Assembly: GCA_038380435.1 (NCBI GenBank)
Contig: JAWZYU010000019.1
Span: forward strand, 33,071,801 to 33,135,800
Source: Ryuthela nishihirai
Taxonomy: Eukaryota > Arthropoda > Arachnida > Araneae > Heptathelidae
Reading direction: 5' to 3'
Length of the DNA stretch: 64,000 bases
Both the position numbers and the translations under genes were made by a program. The notes under the pieces were generated by a model that saw nothing but the letters and a program-made list of their open reading frames with translations, was not told where the DNA came from and ran no database searches. Shown here one piece after another: positions 43,150 to 55,159 of the stretch. Every line of letters starts with the position of its first letter. Within the stretch, counting starts at the first letter, position 1.

Positions 43150-45700
43150 GAAAGATACTACTAATAATAATAATTTATTCATTCATATTTACATTAGCAA
43201 TATAATTTTAATTTTTTAACCCACAAGAGTTGTTACAACTCGCCAGTGGAGTTTTAATACAATGTTTTTGCTTATTTCATAAAATGACCAAATATTAGAT
43301 ATGAAAAATCATTTAAATAAAAATATTAAAAGTCAATTTTCTAAGTTCGAAACTTCCAAAAACCTTTGCCAAATTAGCTCAACAACCAATCTTTAACTTC
43401 TTTTTTGAATTTTGTGTCATCTATTAGTTCACTCAAATAATTTGTTAACCACCTGTCAAAAATATTTTAAAACTCTTTATTTAGTTGGTAAAATAAGCTT
43501 TCTAAACATTTCTCTTGCATTATATGAGTTTGTCATCCTCTGAAACATTGAAAGGTTTTTATGAATAAGTATTAAGGATTTCAAGGTAGGAATCTTTTTA
43601 AAATCTAAAATTTTGCATCGAAGAATCAAATTTTCCTTTAAATGTCATAGATTTACATTTTTATGCATATATTTTATAGGTGTAAGTGAATTTTCAATCA
43701 AATGTTCCACCCCAAATAAAAAGAGCATATTTATTCTTGAATAAATAAATGCGTAATAAAATTTTTTAGTCTCTAAATCTAAGAAATGTATTAGTGTATA
43801 AACCTGTGATACAATTCTATTAATTTTTGAAACTTATTTATGAATATGATCATTCCAATTTTACTGCTTATCAAAAATAACACCCAGATAATTTGTGGTA
43901 TTAGTAGACATTATTTTTTGACAACCACAGAAAGATCGCAAGCTTCGATCGTTTAATGACAATAAACATTTCAGATAGTGATGATAAAATTCATTTAGAT
44001 TAGTATCATTCTCTCGTTATACATTGAAATATATATATATTGTCTTGCATACATTGATAGATAGTTTAGTTTTGTCAAACCACTTCCTCAAAAGATCCAA
44101 ATCCATATTAATATTCTGCTCTAATTCAATATCAGTATCAGCAACATATGCTAAAGCCATGTCATCAGCAAAGGAAAAATTGCTACCCCTAAATTTTATC
44201 TCTAAAAGATCATTTACATATAGGAAAAGTAATTGTAATCCTAAAACGGAACCTTAAGATACTCCAAAATTTATTAACTTAGAACTTCTTAAAACAGCTT
44301 CAATTTTCACTTTCTACCGTAACTTTGTTAAATATGATTTGAACCATCTAATGGAGTACCTCTATTTCCATAATTTTTCAGTCTTTTAATTGAAACACAA
44401 ATGGATAACGAATCAAAAGTCTGACAAATGTCAACAAACGAAATAGCTACTTTTTTGTTTCAATTAATTTCATTAGAAATTTGACCTATGAGCATCGCAA
44501 TAGATCCTTCAGTATTCTTGTTTTTGTGAAACTCAAAATGATCACCACAAATAACATTTTTGCTCAAAAAACTTTGCAATTTTAAATTTAATATTTTCTC
44601 AATTAATTTTGAGAAAATTTCTTGTATCGAAATGGGTCTATAATTGTTTACACATTCTCTCCTGGTTTAAAAAAAGAAGTGACTAATGAATTTTTGAGAG
44701 CAGGTGGAAAAATTCTTTTTTCGAAGGAAACGTAGTATCCTATTATAAATCATTACAAGTAATGGAATAATTTCCATGAATATAAAAGGATCAATATTCT
44801 AATTCATGATCCTGTAGTTAGTTATCTTATCTTCTCCTGGGTTTTTGTTTTCATTTAAAATCATTTATAATACTTGTGATTTCACATGATGATATTAGAA
44901 AAAGTGCCATTCAATTTAATATATGAATTTCTAAATAAATGAGTTTTTCCAATGCTATAGAATATTCAGGTACTTTTGAAGTTAAATTTAAAGCTATACT
45001 TACAAAGTAATCATTGAAATGTTTAGCACTTTAAGTTTTATTGTCATTTATAAAATAATTTTCCAACTTTTAATTCTTTAATATTAATTTTTTTGTTTAT
45101 TGTTTCCTATAATTCCATTCATTGTTCATTAGTTTAAGGTCAATGAGATCTTATTTTTATGATTCCTTTTAGCAAATCTAAGTAAATTTGTTAGTTTATT
45201 TCTAAACAAAGTAAATGAATGTTATAATTCGTTATCCCATAACCTAGATCTTATACTCTTATAAATGGTTTTTTTTTTCATTAATCACAACCAACAAATC
45301 TTTAACAATGATGGTTTTAAAATAAATTCATTTTATGTAATTTGATACATCTGGTACTATTTTTAAATGTATTTATCATTATGATAATTTAAAAAGTTTG
45401 AATCAATTTTTTTTGGTGTGTGTGTGTGAGGGAGGGAGGATGCTCTATTTCCTCTATTGAAGTGTGTTTTTGACTATTTTAAAATCAATAAATTCTTTTA
45501 TCAAACGAGACTGGATTTCCTTTATAGAATTTCTATATAGTATAAATGTCATATAGTGATCACTCACATATGATTTAATAATACCTGCTTGGAGGTCTTT
45601 GTTCCCTCTCAGTATAACCACCATAGTCTAAAAATCAATCAAATTCCTTTGTTTGGAACTGATTTTTATATAGTTTACATTTAGCAATTGAGATGTCATT
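43150..45700 (-). pseudogene. Non-LTR retrotransposon (LINE), decayed, endonuclease-RT
   Basis: Transcribed leftward. Endonuclease end near 45560: IIKSYVSDHYMTFILYRN (SDHY motif). Then AKHFNDYFVSIALNLTSKVP near 44970. RT blocks: NYRPISIQEIFSKLIEKIL near 44640-44580, VAISFVDICQTFDSLS near 44440, and the catalytic FADD at 44161-44172 within FSFADDMALAYVADTDIE. C-terminal YLGVIFDKQ...DHIHK follows near 43880-43840. Numerous stops and frameshifts. The 3' tail is an (ATT)n run at 43156-43170. It resembles Jockey/CR1-like pol; 5' end missing. Confidence 0.85.
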
Positions 45701-46075
45701 TTTATATTATGGGAGTACTGACATAACCTTATGTTTCTAAAATTGACTGAAAGGTTTTTTTTTTCTAAATAGGAAAACTGAAGTGATAGAATCGTCCGGA
45801 TGGTGTAAACCATTGCTTCGTACACTTGATGGCCCCTCAACGTTGCCCTCTTATGAAAACATTATTACCATACTGATGCAGTCTGATGGAAGAAGGTGTG
45901 AAGATCACGCTAACATTCCCGCTGAGAAGCAAAAGTCCCAGTGTCACCTTCGCCAGCAGCTAGCTCAATCACTGAGGGTCAGACCCCAAACTCCATGACG
46001 CGTGTGGCCTGCCGACACCTTCTCACGACCACAACTGACCTCTTTCACCTCACGTACACCGATGGCACGTGCCAA
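45701..46075. other. Unique, GC-richer stretch
   Basis: 45780-46120 is near-balanced in composition with open frames on the plus strand (45783-45998, 45941-46174), none with a motif I recognise. Confidence 0.35.
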
Positions 46076-46088
46076 GGGTCAAAGGTCG
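46076..46088 (+). promoter_or_regulatory. DR1-type nuclear-receptor motif
   Basis: GGGTCAAAGGTCG is a direct repeat of AGGTCA-like half sites with one-base spacing, the HNF4/RXR-USP type. TGACCT and TCACCT half sites lie 40 bp upstream. Motif only; no promoter seen. Confidence 0.35.
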
Positions 46089-46800
46089 TTGGTGTGAAAA
46101 ACGTCGTGTGCAGCTCGTTGAAAAGAACATTAAGCAATGTCTTCCCTATTTTTTTTTCTTCGCTATTTTCATGAGTTGAGCAGTGCCCGTAATGTGTTTT
46201 TTGTTGTTGATGAACTTGTGGTTTATAAGCCATTTTTTTTCCTTTTGTCACTAAATTCGCCTCTATTTCATGAGAGAGAAAGGAAAACGAAAATTGCGCA
46301 TTTTAATGGGATCGTGATGCAATATAAATGGGAATGTTCCTTTTGCAGAAATACTAATGAAATTAAAGAATTCATATTTTACGTGTTGTGTTGCTTTATT
46401 TGCATTATTATCCTACATACTGAGTCAGCACATGGTCTAATCGTTTTATCACCACAAAGCCAGATGGTCGTTTTGTATCAAAAGAGGACGAAATTGTGGT
46501 TATTGTTAATGGTACTTACTAAACTGGAGTGATTCTAAAATGTGTGAATTATGTCTAGGCTGAGCTAAAGCACTCTTATCATACCTAGAGAGTGGGTAAG
46601 GGGAAGCAATTCTCGAGATCTGCCCTCTCACTCAGAAATTCTAGTAGATAATTCCTTTCGGAAATTAGTACAAAAATATTATATACGTATTAATTGATTA
46701 GTTTCAATACGCAAATGGTAGTTAGGCATAAACTGGAAAGAGAGCTGTGTACCAATCTCCAGTGATGATGTAGAAAACCGGTCAGGTCTTGCACACCTAA
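46089..46800. other. AT-rich stretch with a hydrophobic ORF, not called
   Basis: The 131-codon frame 46137-46532 is Phe/Leu-rich with a hydrophobic run near its middle but lacks family motifs. AT-rich DNA commonly gives such frames. Confidence 0.3.
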
Positions 46801-47447
46801 TGTCCGAACCCGCCTTCTCGTGGTGCAGGCCGTTAGTACTTTTCAAAATAAATATTCGCTTTTGGAAGGGAACGAAAGAGGAGGGGTGCCAGCTCAGTGT
46901 AACCTACTGTTCTGGTCATTTATGGCTACTTTTTTCTTTTCAACCCTGCTGAGGAGTGGTCAACTTCACAGGGTCCTGGTGTTGACCATTTATACCCACT
47001 AGACTGGACTGGTTTATGGATTTGAGCTTAATATGGATCCTGGACTTGCTGAACTGGTGGGTCTTTGTTGAGGGAGAATCTGCCGGTGTGTTTTTGTTTG
47101 CTTGTAGGTTGCCAGCCCTAAGTGAACAGAGATACGGGATACCTTATATCAGCTGCTGGATAATTCTGATCAGAGGCCATCTCAGGTACCTGAACCCCCA
47201 CTTAGCCATTGGGCATCGTCAATCCTAAACTGGAGTAATGTGTCTCAGGCAGACCATATGGCTCTTGAAAAGGTCCACTTGAAAAGGTGATGCCTGAAAT
47301 TTCTAACAGAATCGGTGACTTCAGCCTTTAGCAGAGAAGGAACAGATCTTTACCACATGCCTACGATCAGGGAGCTATTTGATATAGTTAAACCTAAATC
47401 TCTCAATAAGCCTAGTTTTTTTTAAATCCTATTAATCATTTTCTCTC
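46801..47447 (+). other. Possible 5' leader of the downstream LINE
   Basis: GC-richer, low in stops, directly upstream of the endonuclease start. No family match visible to me. It could be LINE 5' UTR or an ORF1 remnant, by position only. Confidence 0.3.
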
Positions 47448-47870
47448 TGCAGGTACGTGGAACATGAGGACGTTATATAGAGATTATTCTCTTGATGTCC
47501 TCGCGCAGGAATTCCAGCCTTACAATCTAGATATTCTAGGCTGCAAGAGACCAGATGGACAGTTAAAGGTGAGATCCTTAAAAACAACTTTAAATTTCTC
47601 TTTTCAGGCAGAGAGGGTGGAAAGCATCTCCGTCGTGTAGGTTTTCTTCTCAGCAGACACGCCAGTGATGCTCTTCTAGGATATGACTGCATTACTGAAA
47701 GATTTCTTACAACAAAATTTAAAACAAAAATTAAAGACTTGAATGTCATCTGCTCTTATGCCCCCACAGAGGACTTTGATAAGAACGAAAAGGATGCGTT
47801 TTACAGCCAGCTTCGGAATATTTTGAATTATGTAACGAAAGGAGATATTTCTCTTTTGCTAGGTGACTTC

Positions 47871-48083
47871 AGAGCCGTCCCGTTGCAGAGTGGTTAGCAC
47901 GCTTGGCTACTGATCTAAGGGACCTGGGTTCGAGCCCCGGGTAAGGCATGGCTGTTTGTGTCGTTTTTCTGCTGGGCTCTTGCCATTCTCTCATACCTTC
48001 TACTATGGCATATAAACTGACAGGCTCCTGTCAGACCTCTGTGGCCAGCAGCTGCTTGAGGGGGTATTTATTTATGTTTTTTA
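47871..48083 (+). mobile_element. SINE-B, full length, inserted in LINE endonuclease
   Basis: Perfect 11 bp target duplication TAGGTGACTTC (47860-47870, 48084-48094) splits the LINE GDFNAKIG motif after GDF. Head, box B GGTTCGAGCCCCGGG and tail are intact. Confidence 0.97.
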
Positions 48084-48617
48084 TAGGTGACTTCAATGCT
48101 AAAATTGGTACTGACTCTAATTTTTGGGCAGGAGTTTTAGGTCCCTTTGACATTGGTAGTTCCAATGGCAATGGGGAACGTCTTCTGCAAGTAAGTAAAC
48201 TTGATGGTTTAGGAATAATTAACACATACTACAAACACCGGGACATTTATAAATATATATAGGTTTCACCTGATGGGTTGCAAAGGAATATGATAGATTA
48301 TATTTTAATTAACAGGAAATGGGTTGGTTCAGTTAGGAATACCAGATCATGTAGGGGAGCCGAAATTGGGTCTGACCATTACCTGGTCAAAAGTGTTTTG
48401 CAGCTGAAGCTTAAGAAATGTTGTGCTAAGGTTAAAAAAATTAGCTATAACACTGAATGCCTGAAAGATCCAGATATAGCCAAAACATACCATGATAGGC
48501 TATTTAGTCATTATGACAATAGTGGTTTGCTTACTGCTGAAGTTGAGAAAAAATGGGATCAGTTTAAACAGGCTTTTCTTGAAACCAACAGTATACTTTT
48601 GGGTAAGAGAGAACATC

Positions 48618-49103
48618 ATCATCCTCCTCCTCCTCAAGCAGCCATGGGCTACGGAGGTCTAACTAGACCGTGCAATTTAGTTCTCCAAGCAAATCTATCC
48701 TGAGCTACATCTACTGCATCTGACCACTGCACACCAATTCTAACAAGGTCCTGTTTGACATTGTCTGCCCACCACATCCTAGGTCTCCCCTTCTTGCTGA
48801 GGCCTTTAGGCACACTGTTCATAACCCTATTCGCCAATCTATAATTATTCATACGGGCAACATGGCCAAACCAACGGAGTCTCTCTCTGTAAAATATGCT
48901 GCTTAAAGAGGTTGCAAACTCCTTTGCCTAACCTCATCATTAGTTACAAAGTTGAACCACCTAAGGCCCAAGATACTGCATAAGCATCTGGAATCAAAAG
49001 CATCTAGTTTCATGCTATCTTGTTTACAAGGTGTCCAAGTTTCACTACCATAACTAACCCTAGAAAGAACCAAACTATTATACAGTCTAATTTTAGTTGA
49101 GTG
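48618..49103 (-). repeat. Antisense 5'-truncated 3' end of the same LINE family
   Basis: On the minus strand it reads TKIRLYNSLVLSRVSYGSET, LDAFDSRCLCSILGLRWFNF, LRWFGHVARM, NRVMNSVPKGL, ADNVKQDL and WRTKLHGLVRPP, parallel to 50530-51000 of the host LINE. Ends in (GGA)n(TGA)n on the low-coordinate side. The host LINE resumes at ~49105 (NSMELISERRKCRI). Confidence 0.9.
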
Positions 49104-51011
49104 ATAATTCTATGGAACTTATTTCTGAAAGAAGGAAGTGCAGGATTAATATGAATCAACACCCTACTAGTCCTAACAGAAGGCATTACAACGAGCTTAA
49201 TAAACATGTAAGGTGTCAGTTAACAGCTGATAAGAATCTTCGGCTTGATAGCTTGACTGACAAAGCTGAGGAAGCAGTTAGGCAGCACAGCAGAAGGGGA
49301 TGGTACCAGATTATTAATGTTTTATGCGGGAAGAAACAAATAGGTACACAGGGATTGAGGAATATATATGGTAAGGTGGTTGAAGGTGAGGATTCTGTGA
49401 TGGCTAGGTGGACTGAGCATTTCAGAGAAGTTCTAAATAATGTGATTATTTCTACTCCCATTGCTTGTAATGAGATTAGATGCATTACTGCTTTTATAAT
49501 GACCCTTTATCACATTCCGAAGTCACTTTGCCTATCTCTAAATTAAAACTGCATAAATCCCCGGGGTGGATGAAATCACCACTGAAATGCTTAGCGCTGT
49601 GAACATTTGTGTTGTCACATGGCTGATTCAGATTTTGAATATTTTTTATCATAAAGATGTTGTTCCTAAGGATTTTACTAGAGCTATATTGTCCGATATT
49701 TTAAAATGGCGATCGCAGTTCTTGTGATAGTTATAGGGGAATTAGTTTACTTTCTGTTCCAGGGAAAGCATGATTATACTTCATAGAATTAAGAATTTGG
49801 TTGATGGACAACTGCATGACGAACAGTGTGGATTCAGAAGTGATAGGGGATGTGTTGATCAAATATTTTCACTTAGGCAAATTTTTGAGAAATGTTTCGA
49901 GTTTCAGAAAGGATTCAAAATTCAGATTTCAGAAAGGCTTTTGACTCTGTTGATCGACATAATTTGTGGTTGATTGTTAGATCATATGGAATAGCTGATA
50001 AGTTAATTAGTATAATGAAAGCTCTCTATAATAACACTGAGTCGTGTGTGAGAGAAGATACGTCTTTCAGCGATTGGTTTAGCATTACTAGTGGTGTTAG
50101 ACAAGGGTACATTTTGTCTCCTTTTCTCTTTTGTTTGGTTATTGATTATGTTATGCGAAATTCTATGCAAGGGAAAGATTTTGGCCTTAAATGGCCTAGG
50201 GATTTCAAAATTTCTGATTTAGATTATGCATATGATTTGGCCCTGTTGGCTAATGATGTTGATGAGATGAATTCTTGTCATTAGGGCTGTTCATGAGAAT
50301 AATAATAGAGTAGGTTTGGTGATAAACAGAGAAAAAACTAAAGTGATGAAAATTGATCAAGCAGATAGTGCCTCAGTTGCTTTGAATGGCTTCACTCCTG
50401 AGCTAGTGTCTCAGTTTATCTTGGGAGTTATGTAGCAGATACTGGTGATGTACGGCATGAGATAAACAGAAGAATAGGGATTGCCGCTGTGACTTTAAAG
50501 AACCTATGGAGAGTGTGGGAAAGTAGGTGTATACACCTAAAGACTAAAATTAGGCTGCATAATAGTTTGGCTCTTTCTAAGATTAGTTATAGTAGCGAAA
50601 CATGGAACCTTTGTAAGCATGATAACAAGAAACTTGATGCCTTTGATTCTAGATGTTTATGCAGTATCTTAGTCATTTCATGGTTCGACTTTGTAAGTAA
50701 TTATGAGGTTAGAATAAAGAGTCATCAACCTCCTTTGAGCAGCATGTTGTGCAGAGAGAGACTGCGTTGGTTTGGTCATGTTGCCCTTATATATAGCTGC
50801 AGATTGGGAAATAGGATTATGAACAGTGTGCCTAAGGGTTTCAGAAAAAGGGGCAGACCTAGGAAGCGATGGGCAGACAATGTCAAACAGGACTTGCTAG
50901 AATTGTTCTAGAGTGGCCAAATGCAGCAGCACTGGCTCAGAACAGATACGTCTGGAGAGGAAAATTACACAGTTTGGTTGGACCTCCGTAGCCCATGACT
51001 GCATGAGGATT

Positions 51012-51050
51012 ATGTATGTATGTATATATGTATGTATGTATGTATGTATA
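51012..51050. repeat. (TATG)n microsatellite, LINE tail
   Basis: About nine TATG units with one TATA variant, directly following the LINE 3' end. Confidence 0.9.
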
Positions 51051-51507
51051 ATTGCTAACTTCTTTAAAATTAATCTGGAAATATTTTGCTCTTTTCACTT
51101 TCTTTTAGCTCCATTGGCATTTAACCTCGCAGTTTAATCCTTCAAAATACCGAAGAAAAAAAATGCTTGCGATAAGGATACTAACGCCATAAAGGAACTA
51201 ACGCAATTTTCATTTTAAAAAAATCCAAATTATTGACATTTAAAATTATGAATATTACATCTTACTCTTATTTCAATTAAAAACTTTTAATTAATTATTT
51301 TTTTGATAAAAACATTTTTTCGTGCATTATATAAAAAATTAAAAATATATATTGCATTAATTATAATATTATATATAATTATAATATTCTAATACATAAT
51401 ATATATGTATAATTAATGTGGTTTTGTATGTGTGATTAGCATATATGGCTGCAGAACAAAGTGTTGGGTCGCTTTATCTCCGAACGTCATTCTTTTTGCA
51501 CGCAATG
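51051..51507. other. Very AT-rich stretch
   Basis: 51300-51420 is almost pure A/T. No feature recognised. Confidence 0.4.
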
Positions 51508-51590
51508 AGTTCAGTTGTTTCACCTCTAAGGGGCCCTTTTTTGCACACAATGGGCTAAATGGCCAGGTCACAAGGACCCCGAAGACTCAG
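51508..51590 (-). repeat. SINE-A 3'-end fragment
   Basis: CAGTTGTTTCACCTCTAAGG to CCCCGAAGACTCAG, then directly the next copy. Confidence 0.8.
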
Positions 51591-51968
51591 GGTTGGGTTG
51601 GGTTGTTTCACCTCTGAGCAGCTCTTTATTGCACACAATGGACTAAACGGCCAGGCCACAAGGACTCCGAGCACTCAGAGGATTGGGTAGGGTACCCACT
51701 GGACAACTGTTAGGAGACATATGGCAGCCTCCATTCAAGGACATCCAACGTGTTCTTTAACGTACACAGGACATGGCTAACCTGAACACACAGAGCCACC
51801 GCTTAACGTAATATCTGACGGACGGCAAACTTTCGAAACCCAGAGATGTCCCCTTTCTCAACGAGTGCAGAACGGGCGTTAGCGGAGAAAATTCTAAACG
51901 CTGACGCAGTTGCGACTGGAATCTGGGAATTGTAGATTACGAGCTTGGCACGCTACTGAGTGAGGCAA
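51591..51968 (-). repeat. SINE-A, full length, old
   Basis: GGTTGGGTTGTTTCACCTC to GGCACGCTACTGAGTGAGGC. Box B decayed (CGACTGGAATCTGGG). Confidence 0.85.
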
Positions 51969-52020
51969 CTTTCCTCGCGCATACAATGGGCAAAATGGAG
52001 GAAGGGGATCCGTTGGAGTC
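51969..52020 (-). repeat. SINE-A 3' fragment
   Basis: GCGCATACAATGGGCAAAAT then GGAGGAAGGGGATCCGTTGG; end of a three-piece head-to-tail cluster. Confidence 0.6.
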
Positions 52021-52666
52021 CTCTCAAAGTTTTAAACCTAATATTTAATGTTTTAACTCTCTTATAAACTGAGCCATTTGCTTTACATCCATACGATGGA
52101 TAATGATCTTTTCAAGCCCATAGGTGTAGGAAACAAAAGGAGCCTAAATTAGGATTAAATTAGGATATCAGAAGGTATGGGTGTTTTGTGATATCTTTCT
52201 GATGAAGTATGAGACTTCTTTTAAACTTTTATTTAATCAAAACATTTTGATAGTCTCAAATCAAAATTCAATGGCGTCTACCTCAGGAAAAAAATATACT
52301 AGCATTCTGTTACAATTAATGTGAATTATGAAAATAAAAATTATAATGAAGATTAAACTTTTATTTAACAAATTTAAATAAATGCTGGCTTCTGATAATA
52401 AATATGACACCAAAATGTAATAATGAAATAAGATAACTTTAGTTTTTAAAAATAATGCTTTTCTTGCGATAATACGACGATAGAATAAGTTTTGAATTTT
52501 CGTTTTAATTTTCTTTACAAAATCGAAATTCGAAGATTAAAAAAATTTTTTTCCTAAACAATTTCATTTAGTGTAATGAGATTTCAAAACAGCCAATTCC
52601 ACTAAGACTTATATTCTGCACAATGGCATGAGACAATTTCACGGAATTTATGTGTACTGTGATATA
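52021..52666. other. AT-rich unique stretch
   Basis: No feature recognised. Confidence 0.4.
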
Positions 52667-52794
52667 CACTATGTTGAAAAAAAAAAGTGTATGGACACTT
52701 CTATGTTATGTGAATGGAAAGCCACTTTCAAAGCTCCCTAACCATTGAAATTAAACCTTTTTCGCAAAAACTGTTATTGGCGATAATTGAAGAT

Positions 52795-53168
52795 GCATTT
52801 ATCTTCAACTTTTGACACTTGTGAAAAAATACTTCAATAGATAAAACACAACTCTTGTAACAATTTGTTCACTAACATAAATTAAATATCTGAAGTTTGT
52901 ATGACGATTTTTTAAGATTTCATCAGTTTGGAGGCAATGTGACAGTGTCGTAGGCTGTTAAATGGTCCCGCTTCAATGACTCTTTAAATATTGATCAAAG
53001 ATTGTTGAAAATTGACGCTGTCACATTGCCTCCAAACTGATGAAATCTTAAAAAATCGTCATTCAAACTTCAGATATTTAATTTATGTTAATGAACAAAT
53101 TGTTACAAGAGTTGTGTTTTAACTATTGAAGTATTTTTTCACAAGTGTCAAAAGTTAAAGATAAATGC
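52795..53168. mobile_element. Long inverted repeat (155 bp arms)
   Basis: 52795-52949 and 53014-53168 are near-perfectly complementary (TTTGGAGGCAATGTGACAG, AACAATTTGTTCACTAACAT, CACTTGTGAAAAAATACTTC) with a 64-base loop. A terminus-like sequence TACACTATGTTGAAAAAAAA lies at 52667 outside the left arm, but no right partner was found. Hairpin MITE or fold-back derivative of a Tc1/mariner element. Confidence 0.9.
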
Positions 53169-53348
53169 TTCAGCTTCCATTCATTCTTTAAATATTAAAC
53201 GAATATTGCAGGAAATATATTTTTATACATTAGTAAAACAAATTACTCATCGAAAAACTTTCCACTTTATCATTTGAAATATTTGACTATAAATCGGGTG
53301 ATGTATTTTTTCTTTCTCTTACTCTCTAGCCCAATAAGAGTGAATGCT

Positions 53349-53623
53349 GAAGGAGACTTCAGGGGTTCTCAGAGACGGATGGCAGCCTCGCGTCAAGGCT
53401 ATCGAGCTTGTTCTTTAACGTTCACGTGGCACGACTCTCCTGCGAACGGTTCCACGGCTTAACGTCCCATTCGATGGACTGCAGCGTTTTCAAGCCCATC
53501 GTTGTTCCCTTTCTGAAGAGGGGAGTAAGCGGAGATAACTCTCAACGCTGACGCAGTGAACACTCGAACTTGGAAACTGCAGTTTACGTGTCTGTCACAC
53601 TACCGACCCAAACCTCGCCCCCA
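53349..53623 (-). repeat. SINE-A, 3'-truncated, old
   Basis: GGGGTTCTCAGAGACGGATG to ACTACCGACCCAAACCTCGC. Confidence 0.82.
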
Positions 53624-53749
53624 CCATGCTTCGAGAAATTGTCTGGCTCAGACCATGACCAAAATAAATTAAAGCAAACTAAGGACCAGTTTTTGTTTTA
53701 AGTTATTACCATTTTCTGAATCTCTATCATCATAACTGTTATAAGGATA

Positions 53750-54780
53750 TGCACTGAGATGCTAGTTTATTAGGTACACTACCCCTCGTCACATAAATGG
53801 TTTATTCAAACACGTAATACGTCACGTAACTGCAGTATCAACCAGGCAGACCAGCTCTTCTAGCATCAGTCAGAGTTGGATTGAGCGTCGGAATTAGCAA
53901 AACGAGCGACCTGAGAGACTTTGAATGTGGCATGATAGTTGGTGCTAGGCGTGCCGGTTCTAGCATCTCCCAAACGGCCGTCCTCCTGGGCTTTGAAATG
54001 CACATCCATTTTAAGAGTTTACTGAGAATGGTGCGAAAAGCAAAAAACTATCAGCGATCGGTAAACTACCAGCAGATGGGTCAAAGGATACTGGCGAGAA
54101 TCGTGTAAGCGAACAGATAGGCCATAACCAGGCAAATCACAACAGAATTAAGCATTGGTGTACAGAAGTGGGAACAGGAGCATCAACACTGGACCGTTGA
54201 AGACGGTCTAGTTAGCTTGGTCAGACGAATCAAGGTTTCTTTTGCATCATGCTGATGAAATGATCAGAATTTGGCGCAAACGAGATGAGGACATGGAGTC
54301 ATCTTGTCTGGTGTCAACAGTACAGGCTGCTGGTGGTGGTGGTTTGATGTGTGGAGGAATAGAAGGACATCTGAATGCACGGCATATTTGAACATCGTTG
54401 CTAACCAAGTTCATCCATTCATAGCTGTAGTTTATTCTCACTCGTATGGACATGTTCAGCACGATAATGCACCTTCTCATAAGGCACGTATCGTCACCGA
54501 ATGGTTCCAGGAACAAGCCAACGAGTTTTCCTTGCTTCATTGGCCTGCACATTCTTCAGATCTAAACTCTACCGAGCATCTTTGGGATGATCGACTGCTG
54601 ACAGCCGCTGTCCAGGCAACACTGCATGACACAATCATTTCCGCATGTTACAACATTCCTGTAAACGCATCCAGTATTTTGTAAGTTCCATGACCCGACG
54701 AATTCGGGCTGTTCTGAAGGCCGAAGGAGGCTCAACATGTTACTAGGTAGGTGTACCTAATAAACCGACAACTCAGTGTA
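53750..54780 (+). pseudogene. Tc1-like transposon with dead transposase
   Basis: 30 bp inverted ends 53750-53779 and 54751-54780 match at 25 of 30 (GTTTATTAGGTACAC core), TA-type borders. The N-terminal frame 53881-54108 has the HTH (ECGMIVGARRAGSSISQTAV, then LLGF). The middle is frameshifted with stops. The frame 54304-54600 has VHPF, HDNAPSHKARIVTEWF (second Asp) and DLNSTEHLWDD with Glu 36 residues later, hence a DD36E-type spacing. At ~1.03 kb it is shorter than an intact Tc1-like element, so internal deletions are likely. Non-functional. Confidence 0.88.
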
Positions 54781-55159
54781 TGGTTTTCTAATGATTCCCT
54801 CCACGTCAGCGTATTAATTTTTTTCAATTTATTATTTATGATTTCAAATTGAATTATGCAAAATCTCTGAACTTTGAGTTGAATTTACCCGAAATCTGGA
54901 AACTGCCGCTTAGCTGATTTTGCTTTTTTACTGAAGGTTCCCATATAATATAATAAATTGCGTTTATTCATTGGCCAACGATTTCTGATTGTAAATCAGA
55001 TAAGAATACACTAACGGCTAGCATTTACGCTTTAGAAAAAAAAAATTAAATAAAAAAAAATGAGAAAAATCACATTTCCTTTTCAAGTGAGCTCTGGAAA
55101 ACCTATATCAACAACCTGTCATACATGTAGCAATCACTGTTAACGCTGGATTACCTCAC
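54781..55159. other. AT-rich unique stretch
   Basis: No feature supported. A tRNA-like hairpin near 54970-55010 was rejected (see rejected list). Confidence 0.4.

Larger units (their letters stand above)
47448..51050 (+). pseudogene. Non-LTR retrotransposon (LINE), RTE-like, interrupted
   Basis: APE-type endonuclease starts TWNMRTLYRDYSLDVLAQEF, with DILGCKR, SYAPTEDFD, LGDFNAKIGT, NGNGERLL, MIDYILINRKW and GSDHYLV. RT parts include DSYRGISLLSVPGKA, LHDEQCGFRSDRGCVDQIF, DFRKAFDSVDRHNLW, SGVRQGYILSPFLF, and the catalytic loop at 50225-50236 reading YAYD instead of YADD. The C-terminus has LDAFDSRCLCSIL and LRWFGHVA. Several frameshifts (e.g. ~49910). It ends in a (TATG)n tail. Interrupted by a SINE-B and by an antisense piece of its own family. 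Microsatellite tail and endonuclease style suit RTE-like elements; clade is inference. Confidence 0.9.

Noticed and set aside
46137..46532. 131-codon hydrophobic ORF as a membrane protein
   Set aside because: Phe/Leu/Ile-rich frame typical of T-rich DNA; no conserved motif or plausible start context.
47948..48262. ORF beginning MAVCVVFLLGSC and similar frames at 19759, 29088 and 36258
   Set aside because: Translations of SINE-B body reading into adjacent DNA.
54965..55015. tRNA-like fold (CTGATTTACAATCAG anticodon-like arm)
   Set aside because: No box B/T-arm sequence follows; only a short hairpin.
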